A stretch of 64,000 nucleotides of DNA from assembly GCA_951640165.1 (NCBI GenBank), contig OX621256.1:620001-684000 (forward strand), written 5' to 3'. This document shows, piece by piece, positions 41,598-52,350 of the stretch; the stretch's first letter is position 1, and every line of letters starts with the position of its first letter. Position numbers and translations under genes: made by a program. This stretch comes from Pseudoips prasinana (taxonomy: Eukaryota; Arthropoda; Insecta; Lepidoptera; Nolidae). The notes below the pieces were generated by a model, which was given only the letters and a program-made list of their open reading frames with translations, was not told the origin of the DNA and did not search any database.

Positions 41598-41862
41598 ATA
41601 ATAATAATTATATCTCGGGACAATGTCACACAGATCATCCTAGCCCCAAACTAAGCAAAGCTTGTACTATGGGTACCGGGCGACGATATACATACTTATG
41701 TAGATAGATAAATACTTATATACTTACATAGAAAACATCCATGACTCAGAAACAAATATTCGTGCTCATCACACAAATTTGCACTTACCGGGATTCGAAC
41801 CCAGGACCACCAGCTTCGTAGGCAGGAGCACTACCAACTAGGCTACAGTGATAATTACGTTA
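41598..41862 (-). mobile_element. tRNA-headed SINE, family D
   Basis: ATAATAATTATATCTCGGGA tail, GATCATCCTAGCCCCAAAC, CTTACCGGGATTCGAACCCA and ACTAGGCTACAGTGA. Full length. Confidence 0.88.
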
Positions 41863-41934
41863 TTGATCAAAATGTCAAGCTCAAATTCCGAGTAAATATG
41901 TCAGAGAAATTAATTTTTGAATTTTAGATTTGAC

Positions 41935-42012
41935 TTTAAAACGAGCAAGCGGTTCACCTGATGATAAATGCTCCTGTTCACAGCAGCCCATGGACACTCG
42001 AAATACGATAGG
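41935..42012 (+). repeat. Dispersed repeat G fragment
   Basis: GCAAGCGGTTCACCTGATGA and CAGCAGCCCATGGACACTCG align with 10998-11060. Confidence 0.5.
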
Positions 42013-42508
42013 GTATGGTTTCAAAATTGTTGCATATTAATTTTACTTTTTTATGTTTTTTTATTTTCAATAAACTTATATTATATTTACAGTAATGCAT
42101 GCCGTACCACGAAAACCTCACAGGGTTTATCTGGGTACCGGCGAGCCGTTCACGTATACCGTATTACCCGGTTAGTAAATAGGAAGGTATAATTGATACA
42201 TAATAGGTAGATACCAAATTCAATTATTACAATATAAAATATACAATCCAATAATAATTAACTATCACCATTTTCTAAGAAGAACTTTTTAGATTTGTGC
42301 TTAAAGCTTTTGGAACCATTTTTGTACAATGTTTGTAGATCTTCTGGTAGGCTGTTCGGGTAAGAGGGTATCAGGTAGCCTGCAACTCTCGTTCCGTACA
42401 AATTTGTTGTTTTGGGTAATGTGTATTTGGTTTGATATGTGACTGATCTCAGAAACCCAGGTCTTTTATATTCGATCAGCAACTCCGGGTGTTTAGCTTA
42501 ACCTAAAG
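42013..42508. other. No feature recognised
   Basis: A 74-codon minus-strand frame at 42258-42482 (MLIEYKRPGFLRSVTYQTKY, RVAGYLIPSYPNSLPEDLQT) may be a LINE C-terminal scrap. Not assignable. Confidence 0.35.
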
Positions 42509-42725
42509 TTCTCACCGGTCCGGAAGTGATCGGCGAGGTTAAGCAACTAGGCTCGCGGTCAGTCCATAGATGGGTGACCATAAAAGTGGTTTAATTACAG
42601 AGCGTCTCGGTGTTTCGGAGGGCAAGTTAACAGTCGTTAAGCCATGTCAGAGGCCTACTGGGCGTCTTGAACATCTCTGACACTAGGGTAACCACTGCCC
42701 ACACGATAAGCAAGCAAGCAAGCAA
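42509..42725 (+). mobile_element. 5S rRNA-derived SINE
   Basis: The head reads GATCGGCGAGGTTAAGCAAC, TAGGCTCGCGGTCAGTCCAT and AGATGGGTGACC, which follows the internal promoter (A box, C box) of 5S rRNA. A body with GTGTTTCGGAGGGCAAG and ATGTCAGAGGCCTACTGGGC follows, then a GCAAGCAAGCAAGCAA tail. A 5S head is the mark of SINE3-type elements. A segment of the body seen in the 62929 copy is missing here. Confidence 0.82.
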
Positions 42726-43409
42726 TTTATATAAATTGTATATTTTATTAATATTTTTTTTCAATGTGCAACCAAAACTTTGAAAATAATGGCAGTGTGT
42801 TTTAAAATTGCTTGTAGGCAGTGTAGGCCTCTGAATAGACATTATTTGTAAGACCGCGTGCATTGTATTACCACAATATTACTCACTAGTATTGCGTCAG
42901 AACTATTATTTTCATACAAATCACCCGTTGGCAGATGATGATAATCATATATCATTCACTCTTCACATCATCTATCATTCTTTTGTATCATTCGACATTA
43001 TTGGACACGACATTATTGGCAATTCATTGAAAATGTTCAGAGAAAACCAAACCTTATTTATACATGTATTAAAATCTAATTTGACGTTTGAAATATGTAT
43101 GAATGTAGTTTCATCAATGATTGCAATATGTTTCTTATTTTATGAACATCAAGGCATAGTTTAAGATGCTTTTATTCATTATTAATAATGAAATTCATTT
43201 TATAAAGTGTTATTTGAAAATATTCTTTATTTTAAGAATGAAACGGTCGGGTTTACTTTATTAAGTGCATAAGGTTACAGTTTTGTTTTCAAATGTTATG
43301 TCATTATGGATTTAATTACAACATGAGAATTATTTGAAGGTACAGTAGCGGTATATCAAATGATTGATGTCGATATCCATATGGTGAATTATTCTCCTAT
43401 ATGTTGGAA
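42726..43409. other. No feature recognised
   Basis: AT-rich, with one 90-codon plus-strand frame (42892-43164) lacking motifs and not supported by context. Confidence 0.35.
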
Positions 43410-43640
43410 TTAATAACAGAACAACCGATTTTCCAAATGTGATAAAGTATAAAAGAAATGGTATGATCCTAATAATGCCGCTTTGGATACTCGTTCTAAT
43501 ATAGAACCTACGGAAGTTCTTGTTAATCCTAAGTCTTTTAATAGGTTGTAGAGGGATTTTGCTGGTATACTCCTCGCACCCACCTCCACGGCATGTAATA
43601 TAACCACAAAGCTTGTTGAGCTATTAGACAGTACCTGTAA
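43410..43640 (-). pseudogene. Retroelement-like C-terminal fragment
   Basis: The minus-strand frame reads VVILHAVEVGARSIPAKSLY, then NLLKDLGLTRTSVGSILERV and KAALLGSYHFF before a stop. The phrase VEVGARG/S..A.S...LL..LG is one I associate with the C-termini of reverse-transcriptase-type proteins, but the clade is unclear. Just upstream on the same strand TTTTTTATTTACAG resembles a splice acceptor, so a host exon cannot be excluded. Confidence 0.45.
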
Positions 43641-44227
43641 ATAAAAAATAATACGTATTCTAAATTAAATAATTTGAGCAAAAAATATACCTAATAATGT
43701 ATACAAAGGTACGCAACTCCATTATAGTAACAATTTAGTGTCCAGTAGTAACAAGGTTCCGATCAAAATAACAAGTTCGATAATGGCACGATAATAAGTC
43801 TGACATTTTACTTTTCCTGCATATTATCTACCATATTTGAATATAATTATTATGGACGTACGAGAAAGACTATTGAAAACTGGCAACAACTGTATACAGT
43901 ACATGTATTAGAAACTGATAGTACAAAACGATTTTTGTTGTACCTTTGCTTGTAAAATAATAATAATAATAATAATGATCTTTATTGTTCAGAAAATATA
44001 TAGTCTAGTTACATAAATCATAATTTACATAAAAATAGTAACGTAAAAAATATTATCGCTATAAACGCGAGTAAAGTGTCTTTGGAAGAGTTTACAGAAT
44101 GGGGGTGATCTTTAAACTACAGCGAGTATTTGCTCTTAGTGGAATGCGCTGTCTCTTGACTGCACCCAGTCAAATGTCCTTCGCCACTTTTTACAGCGTG
44201 AACTTGAATGTCTGAAGACTTATAATA
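43641..44227. other. No feature recognised
   Basis: AT-rich, with (AAT)n at 43956-43974 and TTTATTGTTCAGAAAATATA, possibly a reversed LINE tail. Confidence 0.35.
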
Positions 44228-44587
44228 ATGTCCTCCTAGTCGAATTTCGGCTTTCAGTCTCAACAGAGATTAGCCATCTGTGCGGGACATATTATAGTGC
44301 TCAAGTGTGTGCGCAAACACAGGAGCACTTTCTATTCCATCACTCTCATGATCCGATGGGACGCCTATGCGACACGACCGGAAAGAGGTCAGGTACAGGA
44401 ACGAGGGCTTTACGTGCTCTCCGAGGCACGGGGGTATAATACCGCCAACTCCCAGACTTCGGGCTGATGCTGAGAATTTTTCTTTTTACAGAAAAGTCCC
44501 AAAATCACTTTTTGGCCCGCCCCGAGATTTGAACCCAGGACCTCGTTCTCTGCGAGAACACGCTACCGCTAAACCAACGAGGCAGTC
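44228..44587 (-). mobile_element. Full-length SINE, family A
   Basis: Reverse of 22625-22992. A near-identical flank TCTGAAGACTTATA / TCTGAAAACTTACA at about 44211 and 44586 is the likely target duplication. Confidence 0.9.
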
Positions 44588-44709
44588 TGAAAACTTACAT
44601 AGATATTGTAGGTATGCATGTATTGTACAATTATCCGTGTATACGACTCAAAGAAACTCGAACATGTTACATGAAGCTCAGTTGCTTCTAGAATTTTCAG
44701 CTATCCTAA
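44588..44709. other. Short spacer
   Basis: No feature. Confidence 0.3.
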
Positions 44710-44806
44710 GCATCATTATCTCAGCCAAAAGACGTCCACTGCTGGACAAAAGCCTCCACCAAAGATCTCCACAATTGCCTGTCTTGCGCCATTCGCATCC
44801 AGTGAA
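44710..44806 (-). mobile_element. RTE LINE 3' fragment
   Basis: TCTCAGCCAAAAGACGTCCA, AAGATCTCCACAATTGCCTG and CGCCATTCGCATCCAG, the reverse of 9800-9890. Confidence 0.8.
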
Positions 44807-44845
44807 ATCGAAGCATGTTAGCAATGGCTATAACTTAAAATAATA

Positions 44846-45075
44846 ACTCAGATCATCCTAGCCCCAAACTAAAGCAAAGCTTGTACTATGGGTACCAGGC
44901 GACGATATACATACTTATATAGATAGATAAATACTTAAATACATAGAAAACATCCATGACTCACAGAAACAAATATTCGTGCTCATCACACAAATATTTG
45001 CACTTACCGGGATTCGAACCCAGGATCACCAGTTTCGTAAGCAGGAGCACTACCAACTAGGCTACGGTGACCGTT
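44846..45075 (-). mobile_element. tRNA-headed SINE, family D
   Basis: GATCATCCTAGCCCCAAACT, GGGTACCAGGCGACGATATA, ACCGGGATTCGAACCCAGGA and CTACCAACTAGGCTACGGTG. The usual tail before it is reduced. Confidence 0.88.
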
Positions 45076-45487
45076 AAAAGAAACATTAATCAAACCACTA
45101 ATCTATTGCATACATGGAAAGTTTCCAGCCCAGTCGATCCTCCGTTTTAACGAGCAAAATATCCATTGATGCCATTATTACTGCCAATTTGTTTTACAGC
45201 GTGAAATTAGAAATTCAGTGTATTCTGTGACGAAAACCTCTCAAATCTTAATTTCTATGCCCTGTAGTTCTGAGAAAAGGCTCTGCCTGTAGTAAGAAGC
45301 AACTTAAAGGGAAGAAAGAAGGTCATATAGGGACATGGGCGGAGGACTTGCAGTAATTGTGAGCGAATAAGTAGCAGTGTATTAGTATACTTTGCGATGA
45401 AATGTTGTATAGGAGGGGCACCGGCATGTTCCACAGGAATAACTGGCGTCCTTCCATACATGTCACCGTGAGGTTTTAGTCGGTACG
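45076..45487. other. Unassigned, with one repeat-like minus-strand frame
   Basis: The 68-codon frame at 45255-45461 (MYGRTPVIPVEHAGAPPIQH) is not matched to a family. Retroelement scrap is possible. Confidence 0.35.
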
Positions 45488-45720
45488 AATCCGATATGAA
45501 ATGAAAATTTTATTTCATTTCATACACTTGTCTTGTCAAGCTCACAATGCAGTACATAAACATAGTGGATAGTATAAAAGTTACAAAAAAAAAATAATTA
45601 GTCCGTCCGTGCTGTTTGTTTAATCGCATATATTTTCTGAAATCCTTAAATAAATAACAAGTTACTAATCTATTATTTTGAAATTTAGTTCCACTATATT
45701 AAATTTAAAGAATAGAAGTC
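45488..45720 (-). mobile_element. LINE-like 3' end, family I
   Basis: CACAATGCAGTACATAAACA through AACAAGTTACTAATCTATTA nearly matches 56674-56897. On the minus strand it ends in ATGAAATGAAATAAAATTTT, an A-rich tail. Confidence 0.65.
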
Positions 45721-45924
45721 TAAAGCAAAAAGAGGAAATTCTAAATGAGGGTGTGATCACATGCACGGGATCACCGATCACGCGTTAATGGGCCAAAGCG
45801 ATCCTCGCCGCTGAGGAACCTACCCTAGCTAGCCTGCGGTTTTCTCTAGCTATCACTTGCGATATAACTCAGGTATCCATGACGGTCGTTAACACGTTAA
45901 AAAAGGTAAGTAGGTAAGTAATGC

Positions 45925-46227
45925 ACTTCTGGTCGAATTTCAGCTATATCAGTTTCAATGGTGACAAGGCATGTCCTCGTGGCATATTATAGTTAACGAG
46001 TGTGTGCACAAAGACTGGAGCAATTTCTATTCCATCATGACGCGATGGAATGACTAGTGACACGACTGGAAAGAGGTCAAGTACAGGACCAGGACAGGAC
46101 TTCGAGCTGATATTGATATTTTTTTAACAAAATAATCTCAAAATCTCTTTTTGCCCGACACAGGATTTAAACCTCGGACTTCATTATCACCGGTGGAACA
46201 CGCTATCGGTAGATCAACGAAACAGTG
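45925..46227 (-). mobile_element. SINE, family A, diverged
   Basis: Reverse of 22625-22992 with many changes (GGTCGAATTTCAGC, CACGACTGGAAAGAGGTCAA). AAAAAAGGTA occurs at both flanks (45898, 46229) and may be the target duplication. Confidence 0.78.
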
Positions 46228-46696
46228 AAAAAAAGGTATAAACTATTCGTAGGCTGTCCCTGACACTTGGTGTACATAATGCTTACATTTTTATTCGGCT
46301 CTTATAATAATAGTATTTACTAATCTGTGCAAGCCAATGCATAATTATAGGTCTGTGCGCGGGGCGGGATCGAACCCGGGACTTTAATTATATCTGACTA
46401 CCCGATGTCTTAATCATAGACCCATTTATATTCGTGTACTAGTTGAATTTTAATTTGTTTACATTATTGATATGGTGGTCTTATTTTAATTACGTTGTTA
46501 TTTAGTTGAAATATATGCAAGTGTTTCATATGCTAAGTATGCGGGTTCCGTAGCCATTCTTTATATAGGTAGAAATACGTATTATTCAGCCCATATCTAT
46601 TTCTGGTGAGTGTAGGCCTCCCCTCCATATATCCCCCATTTATAGTGATTTTGATCCAGCCTCTAATATTTTTGCTGATTTAGTATTTTTAATCTC
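46228..46696. other. SINE head scrap and unassigned DNA
   Basis: GCGGGATCGAACCCGGGACT near 46366 looks like a reversed tRNA-like B box; its body is not recognised. The rest is AT-rich. Confidence 0.35.
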
Positions 46697-47004
46697 AAAA
46701 ATGGGAAATCATAAATTTAATCGTCCGGAAGGTCTCGAACAGCACCATTTACCGATCCGGGGTAGGCGCTCTGCGTTAAGCTACGAACGATACACACTTG
46801 CAAATCATATTAAGGATTCCCTTGCTAACACCCTTCCGGAGGATCATCCATCGGCTTTGTTCTCTCGAAACATGGCCGACTGATATGTTCACAGATACAT
46901 GTGAAAGATTATATCATATCCGAAACACCTTCCAAATTACTATTTGGCAGATGGTGCTGGTTCGAGACCCGCCAGATGATTAAATTTATGATTTCCCATT
47001 TTTG
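46697..47004. mobile_element. Inverted-repeat element whose arms carry tRNA-like B boxes
   Basis: The arms of about 55 bp read AAAATGGGAAATCATAAATT, then TTAATC, GGTCTCGAAC and AGCACCAT at the left, and the reverse at the right (ATGGTGCTGGTTCGAGACCC ... AAATTTATGATTTCCCATTT). Each arm therefore contains a GGTTCGAGAC-type B box pointing outward. A one-sided relative lies at 30863-31000. Confidence 0.75.
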
Positions 47005-47387
47005 TGATTACATTTTCGCTTTGCATTGCGTATAATGCTATAAAATTAAAATTTAGTTAGTATTAAAGTGTTTCGTAATAAGATTGATTGCCCTGAGTTG
47101 ATACAGAAGATAAGATTTAGAGTTCCGTTCCATATTCCTCAGAAACCGATAACTCCCTTAGCTCCTCCTCTACGTAGAACATTACTAGGCTCAAACTCAC
47201 CTCTTTGCCGAATTACAAAAATATATAATTAATGCAGGGACAAGGTTGATATTCACTGCATTTCGTTAAGACTGTTTAAGGTCTTAGTTAAGTTACAAAT
47301 GAAAAAATATATAGTTTAATATAATATGTAAAGAGTCTCAATAAAATTTTGAATGTAGTATTTACCTATAAGTAACAAGACGTATAG
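47005..47387. other. No feature recognised
   Basis: AT-rich, nothing supported. Confidence 0.3.
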
Positions 47388-47840
47388 ATGAGAATGTTAA
47401 AGGTTGTGTTATTTTTAATTTTGCAATGTTATGAGACCATACGTTGTCTACCTTTAGCCAACATACGGTTACTGCCATGGTCCTTCACGTATCATTTCGC
47501 CTTATCATCAAATGACGTGCCTATTTCTATCTCAGCTCATCTCAAACAGACATCGTTGGCTATTTTAGCTATCGTTATTTGAGGTATAATTTTGGGGTTG
47601 AATTTTAACCATTGGTCAAGCAGAGATATATACATTATTTACCTCATGGCCCGAATTTATTTTCTACTTTTATTCCTCGATCAACATCCAGGTTCTATCA
47701 CAAAATTAATCCTTTAAAGGTTACGTGTCCTAAAAGCGATAGTGATGTTGTCAATATAAAATGGAGGTTCTTGCAGAAGAATGGTCGGTTAAGCGTGATA
47801 GATTCCAAGCGTGTTGCAAGTGTCATAGACTTCAGTTAGC
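47388..47840 (+). pseudogene. Coding-like fragment, identity unknown
   Basis: Two neighbouring frames. The first (47388-47582) begins MRMLKVVLFLILQCYETIRC, signal-peptide-like. The second (47612-47839) ends KVTCPKSDSDVVNIKWRFLQ and SKRVASVIDFS, with a Cys-to-Trp spacing that recalls an immunoglobulin-type fold. They are in different frames, so if related this is a frameshifted remnant or two exons. The context gives no support and the frames are short. Confidence 0.22.
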
Positions 47841-48587
47841 TGGTGGCACTTTGCTGACTTGGTATTATAAAAAGAAACTACGTGTATATGAACAAAAATG
47901 AAATATTACGATGAATGCATAAATCAATGTTGATGTGTCTAGCCGAGACAAAGATCTGCTCACAATGGCTTTGAGACATTTCGGTATTTCAAGGCCATAG
48001 GCCTATTATGTTACACTGAACTCATTAATACATGTAGTCCAATATTATTATAACTGAGCCGTTCATTTGAAAGTGAATAAACCTTACTCTTAATAATAAT
48101 TACGATTTAATTTTAACTAACGTGAATACAAAAGCCTCTAAATGTCATTATAGTGTAACAATGGCCAGCTTACAGCTAGTGAGAGGCACAGTACCAAGTT
48201 TCTAAGTGATATTGTTAACTGATATGTATTCTGTTTTGTACACGGGAAGATATTATTTATTTTACTCAACTCAAGTTCCATCCACATACGCTGAGGCTGT
48301 GCAGTGAACTTTTTGCTACGGTTTTCCTACGAAACTACAGCGTGGGGTCTTTCGATATACGTTTTTTACGAAAATTGCGCTGACGGAGGAGAATAAAATT
48401 TGGAACAGTTAAAGTTCATATAGAGAGGAAGTGCGGAAAGCTAATACTTTTATATAATAGGCATCGGAAGTAAATTATTTATTTAAAACAAACATTACAC
48501 ACACTACCATTCTTTTGACACACTGACAAAGTGAGTGTAAAAACTGACAACAGATTCGTATTATTTGTCTCTACTGTCTTTTGACTG
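47841..48587. other. No feature recognised
   Basis: Nothing supported; AT-rich with no shared repeat. Confidence 0.35.
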
Positions 48588-48954
48588 CCTCGTTGGCCTA
48601 GCGGTAGCGTGTTCACCCGCAGAAAACGAGATCCTGGGTTCAAATCCCGGGTCGGGCCAAAAAGTAATTTTGGGAATTATCTATATAAAGAAAAATTTCT
48701 CAGCATCAGCCCGAAGTCTGGGAGCTGGCGGTATTACACCCCCGTGCCTCGGAGAGCACGTAAATCCGTCGGTCCTGTACCAGACCTCTTTCCGGTCGTG
48801 TCGCTCGGCGTCCCATCGGAACATGAGAGCGATGGAATAGAAAGTGCTCCTGTGTTTGCGCACACACTTGAGCACTATAATATGTCCCGCGTAGATGGAT
48901 AATCTCTATTGAGAATGTCCGCCGTGGCCGGAATTCGGCTAGGAGGACATTATA
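48588..48954 (+). mobile_element. Full-length SINE, family A
   Basis: Head CTAGCGGTAGCGTGTTCACC and GGTTCAAATCCCGGGTC; the body matches the 22625 copy. Target duplication ATTTGTCTCTACTGTCT (48563-48579) against ATTTGTCTCTAATGTCT (48955-48971), one mismatch. Confidence 0.92.
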
Positions 48955-48971
48955 ATTTGTCTCTAATGTCT

Positions 48972-49479
48972 ATAGTCTATGACAATAGAACCTTAATGGC
49001 CGAATTTCAAACAAGTGCAATCTCTAGTATCAAAAAATTGGCTTACACCATCTCACGCAATAAGCAAGTATGCGGCAAATACGCACGTAAAGTAAAGTTT
49101 TCTTAGCAATTAAAATAAACCCTTTCGTGCTCCCGTTGATGTCTAATACACGACAGAATGGGCATTAGATACTATGGTTTAGTATGCTTAAGGGCGCTCT
49201 CTCCAAAAAGCTTGAAAAGCATATTATTATGCTCAAACGAAGCGAGTTCTTGTTAGTGCTTATAGAAAGATTGATCTGTACAAGTATTCCATATTGTACT
49301 AACTAGGAAGGTAAGCGTTCAACCGCAAATAATTGAGTGTTTGGTTAAAATTCTGGGTTGAAGCGTGACATGATAATGGTATTTTTTACCAAGACAAACA
49401 CTCTGTGTTAGCCCGGACACTAGAACTTGAGTTAGTATCCGTTAGTTGTGAACTTGAGCCTTGGACAGCACTTTGTTTT
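48972..49479. other. No feature recognised
   Basis: Nothing supported. Confidence 0.3.
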
Positions 49480-49545
49480 GATAGCAAGTGGTTCACTTGA
49501 TGGTAAAGTATCGCCGCCGCCCATGGACACACGCAACAGGCTTCA
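49480..49545 (+). repeat. Dispersed repeat G fragment
   Basis: AGTGGTTCACTTGATGGTAA and GCCGCCGCCCATGGACAC align with 11008-11060. Confidence 0.5.
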
Positions 49546-49554
49546 CATTAATCT

Positions 49555-49866
49555 ATACAGATAAATAAAATTGGAGTGTCTGTTTGTAATATTGAAATAA
49601 CCGGCTTTTACTACATAAATATGCATATATATACGTACATACACCAAAATAACATTTTTTACAATTTTTTCTGTCTGTCTGTTTGTTCCGGCTAATCTCT
49701 GAAACGGCTGGACCGATTTTGACGGGATTTTTATTGGCAGGTAGCTGATGTAGTAAGGAGTAACTTAGACTACTTTTATTTTAGAAAAGTTTTTTATTTT
49801 ACTAATAAACAAAAAAACGAAATAAGCTAATTAACACGCGGACGAAGTCGCGGGCACAGCTAGTTA
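49555..49866 (+). mobile_element. Helitron-like element, CTAG end
   Basis: ATCTATACAGATAAATAAAA at the start, GTCTGTCTGTTTGTTCCGGC, GGCTGGACCGATTTTGACGG, and GACGAAGTCGCGGGCACAGC ending CTAG followed by T. Confidence 0.65.
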
Positions 49867-49877
49867 TTTATAATATA

Positions 49878-50143
49878 ATATCCTGGTATAATATAATAAT
49901 TCACACACGGCCATCGGATTCTAAACTAAGTAGAGCTTGTACTATGGAAACCAGATGACTGAAATATTACATACTTACATACTACTTATATTTAGTAAAT
50001 ACATACCTAAATAGATAATTACACCCAGACTCAGGACAAACAGACATGTTCATGCACACAAATATCTGTTTTGAGTGGGAAACGAACCCACGACTTGCGG
50101 CGTGAAAGGCAAGCATTTACCAACCACGCCAATCTCTCGTTTC
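49878..50143 (-). mobile_element. tRNA-headed SINE, family B
   Basis: ATATAATAATTCACACACGG, GACTCAGGACAAACAGACAT, GGGAAACGAACCCACGACTT and GCAAGCATTTACCAACCACG. Confidence 0.85.
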
Positions 50144-50534
50144 TAATAAGGCGTTAATAAAAGGAAATCGTTTGCTAAACTTGGCTTATTATTAACAGAC
50201 TTTTATTCTATCGTAATCTTCTCCAAAAAGTTTACTCGTTACCGAGAATGCGATACTAAAATATTATGATCTATAGTAGCATTGACCGTGCAAAAAGCAA
50301 CAAACATTCAGGTTCAAGGCAACACGAGCTTAACTATCTCACGGCGTACGTGGAGATGTTGCGTTATCTTTACGCGCACAGTTACGACGCACGTAAGACT
50401 GTACACCGAGCTTAAGATATATCAAGCTTGTTCTAAGTTCACCTTAGGTGACGGGAAGATTCCGTACAGAATTATTTTTAAACCTTTATATAAACAGAAG
50501 GGTGGTTAGACCTTTCAAAGTAAATAATAAAAAA
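50144..50534. other. No feature recognised
   Basis: A 75-codon plus-strand frame at 50282 has no motif. Confidence 0.3.
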
Positions 50535-50765
50535 AATAAAAAAGGTTTTTATTCACGTAGACTTTAAAAAAGCGCTTGTAAATAGTCAGAACATGTTTGT
50601 TGTAATACAGTTATTATTTCTAGTTGCATATTACAGATATTTAGGTACACGGAATGTTAAAACATTTATACAATTTATTTTATAATAGTAGTGATATTGA
50701 GCTAGCATGTATTAAGTTATTGTCTAGGAGATTATGTTTAGGTTTAATGATTGAAATTTATATGA
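50535..50765 (-). mobile_element. LINE 3' end, family L
   Basis: AAAAAAGGTTTTTATTCACG to TTATGTTTAGGTTTAATGAT, nearly identical to 12370-12595 and in the same orientation. Confidence 0.8.
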
Positions 50766-50978
50766 AAGTCTAAGGTGGAATGGCTCATCACGATCGAGTG
50801 GTCTGTGTACGGCAGAGCAACGGCAGCGATGCTGTCACGGCAGCAGTCGCAAAAGAACACTCGTTATTCGGACTCCCCGGCATCATTTAAAACTTTTATT
50901 GTTTGTAATATTCCAAATGTTAGTGCCAATATTACGGGCCACCGTCGACAATTTTTTGACACGCTCATTGTTCATGCC

Positions 50979-51208
50979 TTTACCGGTCCGTAAGTTATCG
51001 GCGAGATTAATCAACTAGGCTCGCGTTCAGTCTATAGATGGCTGACCGGCAAGAGGTTTAATATCTGAGAATATCCGTGCTCGGAGAGTACGTTAAGCTT
51101 TCGTCCCGGTTGTAGCTATTAGGTAACAGTCGTAAGGCCATGTCGGAGACCTACTGGACGGCTTGAACAAATCTGACACTAGGCTAACCACTGCCCATAC
51201 GACTAAAC
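50979..51208 (+). mobile_element. 5S rRNA-derived SINE, diverged
   Basis: TTATCGGCGAGATTAATCAA, TAGGCTCGCGTTCAGTCTAT and AGATGGCTGACCGG are decayed 5S promoter blocks. The body includes GTCCCGGTTGTAGCTATTAG and GCTAACCACTGCCCATACGA. Confidence 0.78.
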
Positions 51209-51328
51209 CAACAATTTGAATCTTCTCAGGGGAGAGCATGTCCTGTCTCGTCACAGTTTTCACTGCTACGTTGGTGCAACAGTAGCGTGTTCTACAGCCG
51301 ATAATACGGGCTCAAATCATGGGGTCGG
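51209..51328. other. Possible SINE A head scrap
   Basis: ACAGTAGCGTGTTCTACAGC and GGGCTCAAATCATGGGGTCG look like a decayed family A head. The body is absent; a few bases of it may recur at 51915-51970. Confidence 0.35.
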
Positions 51329-51905
51329 CTAAGTCAAAGTCAAAGTAACTTTATTCCGTAAAAATTTTACATTTATGTGGAATCGTCATATTTTTTTTAC
51401 CCTACCGTGCAGTGCATGACGTTACAGCTACTGAGAAACACTGCCAGAAAACTCAGTAGGAATCCTTTTTTAAAATAAAATATACTTAAGATTAATTACA
51501 ATCATGTGTGTTGACTCAGAACAACTCCATCCCAATCACTTTTATCACTTAAATAATCAGAAATTTTGTAATATGCCCTGCTACACAATTTGGCTTTAAT
51601 AATTCTTTTAAACTTATTCGTAGACAATTTTCTAATATCATTGGGAAGTTTGTTATAAAATCTTATACATTGCCCCATAAAAGAGTTACTTATTTTGTGG
51701 AGACGGGTAGTATGCAGTATGAGATTATTCTTATATCTAGTATTTACATTATGTGTATCGCTCCTTTTACAGAAGGAATTGATATTTTTATGCACATACA
51801 GTAAGTTTTCATATATATACTGAGATGGTACAGTTAGAATGTTGACCTCTTTGAATTTTTCTCTTAGAGACACTCTCGGGCCAAGATTATAGATAGAAAA
51901 GTGAT
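51329..51905 (-). mobile_element. LINE 3' end with reverse transcriptase tail
   Basis: On the minus strand a coding tail is followed by the 3' untranslated part ending TTACGGAATAAAGTTACTTT and GACTTTGACTT. Same family as 6583-6917. Confidence 0.85.
51502..51873 (-). pseudogene. Non-LTR reverse transcriptase C-terminus
   Basis: A 123-codon frame: MSLREKFKEVNILTVPSQYI, YENLLYVHKNINSF, NVNTRYKNNLILHTTRLHKI, GQCIRFYNKLPNDIRKLSTN and KFKRIIKAKLCSRAYY, then a stop. The order P.QYIYE.LL...K, H..NTR.K..L, R..K...S, YNKLP..I is typical of the region after the polymerase in Jockey/CR1-like LINEs. The frame is open but the enzyme domain upstream is missing, so it is a 5'-truncated copy. Confidence 0.8.
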
Positions 51906-52239
51906 TTAGAGAATTTCTGTTAAGTTAATTTCTCAATCTCAGTCAAAATTTAGAATTGGCGGTATCACATATGTTTGTATTGTTATTGTTATTTATTGTG
52001 TCATTATTAGCATTATTATTGAATTAAAATTTTCATGTGGAATAATTTGTCAGAAACAAGATTTTTATTTTATTTTGTTTATTTATTGCGGTATGTTTTA
52101 TGAAATATTTAGGCACACAGATTGTATGAAATATTTTATTTTAAATGTTTTCTTACAATCCGTGTGCCCAAATATCTACGAGTATTAATTATAATTATTT
52201 CATTTCATTTTATTATTACATAATTATTTCTAGGTACAT
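51906..52239. other. No feature recognised
   Basis: AT-rich, with ATTTAGGCACACAGATTGTA and TACAATCCGTGTGCCCAAAT about 50 bp apart forming a loose inverted repeat (52108-52175). Confidence 0.5.
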
Positions 52240-52350
52240 ACATACCTAGAAATAATTATGTATACTTAACTATATTACTACAAACATGTTCTGACTATTC
52301 ACAAGCGCTTTTTAAAAGTTTACGTGAATAATAACCTTTTTGTTTTTTTA
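52240..52350 (+). mobile_element. LINE 3' end, family L
   Basis: ACCTAGAAATAATTATGTAT, ACATGTTCTGACTATTCACA, TTTACGTGAATAATAACCTT. Confidence 0.75.

Noticed and set aside
42509..42580. 5S rRNA gene
   Set aside because: Only the internal promoter part resembles 5S; the 5' third and 3' end are missing and a SINE body follows.
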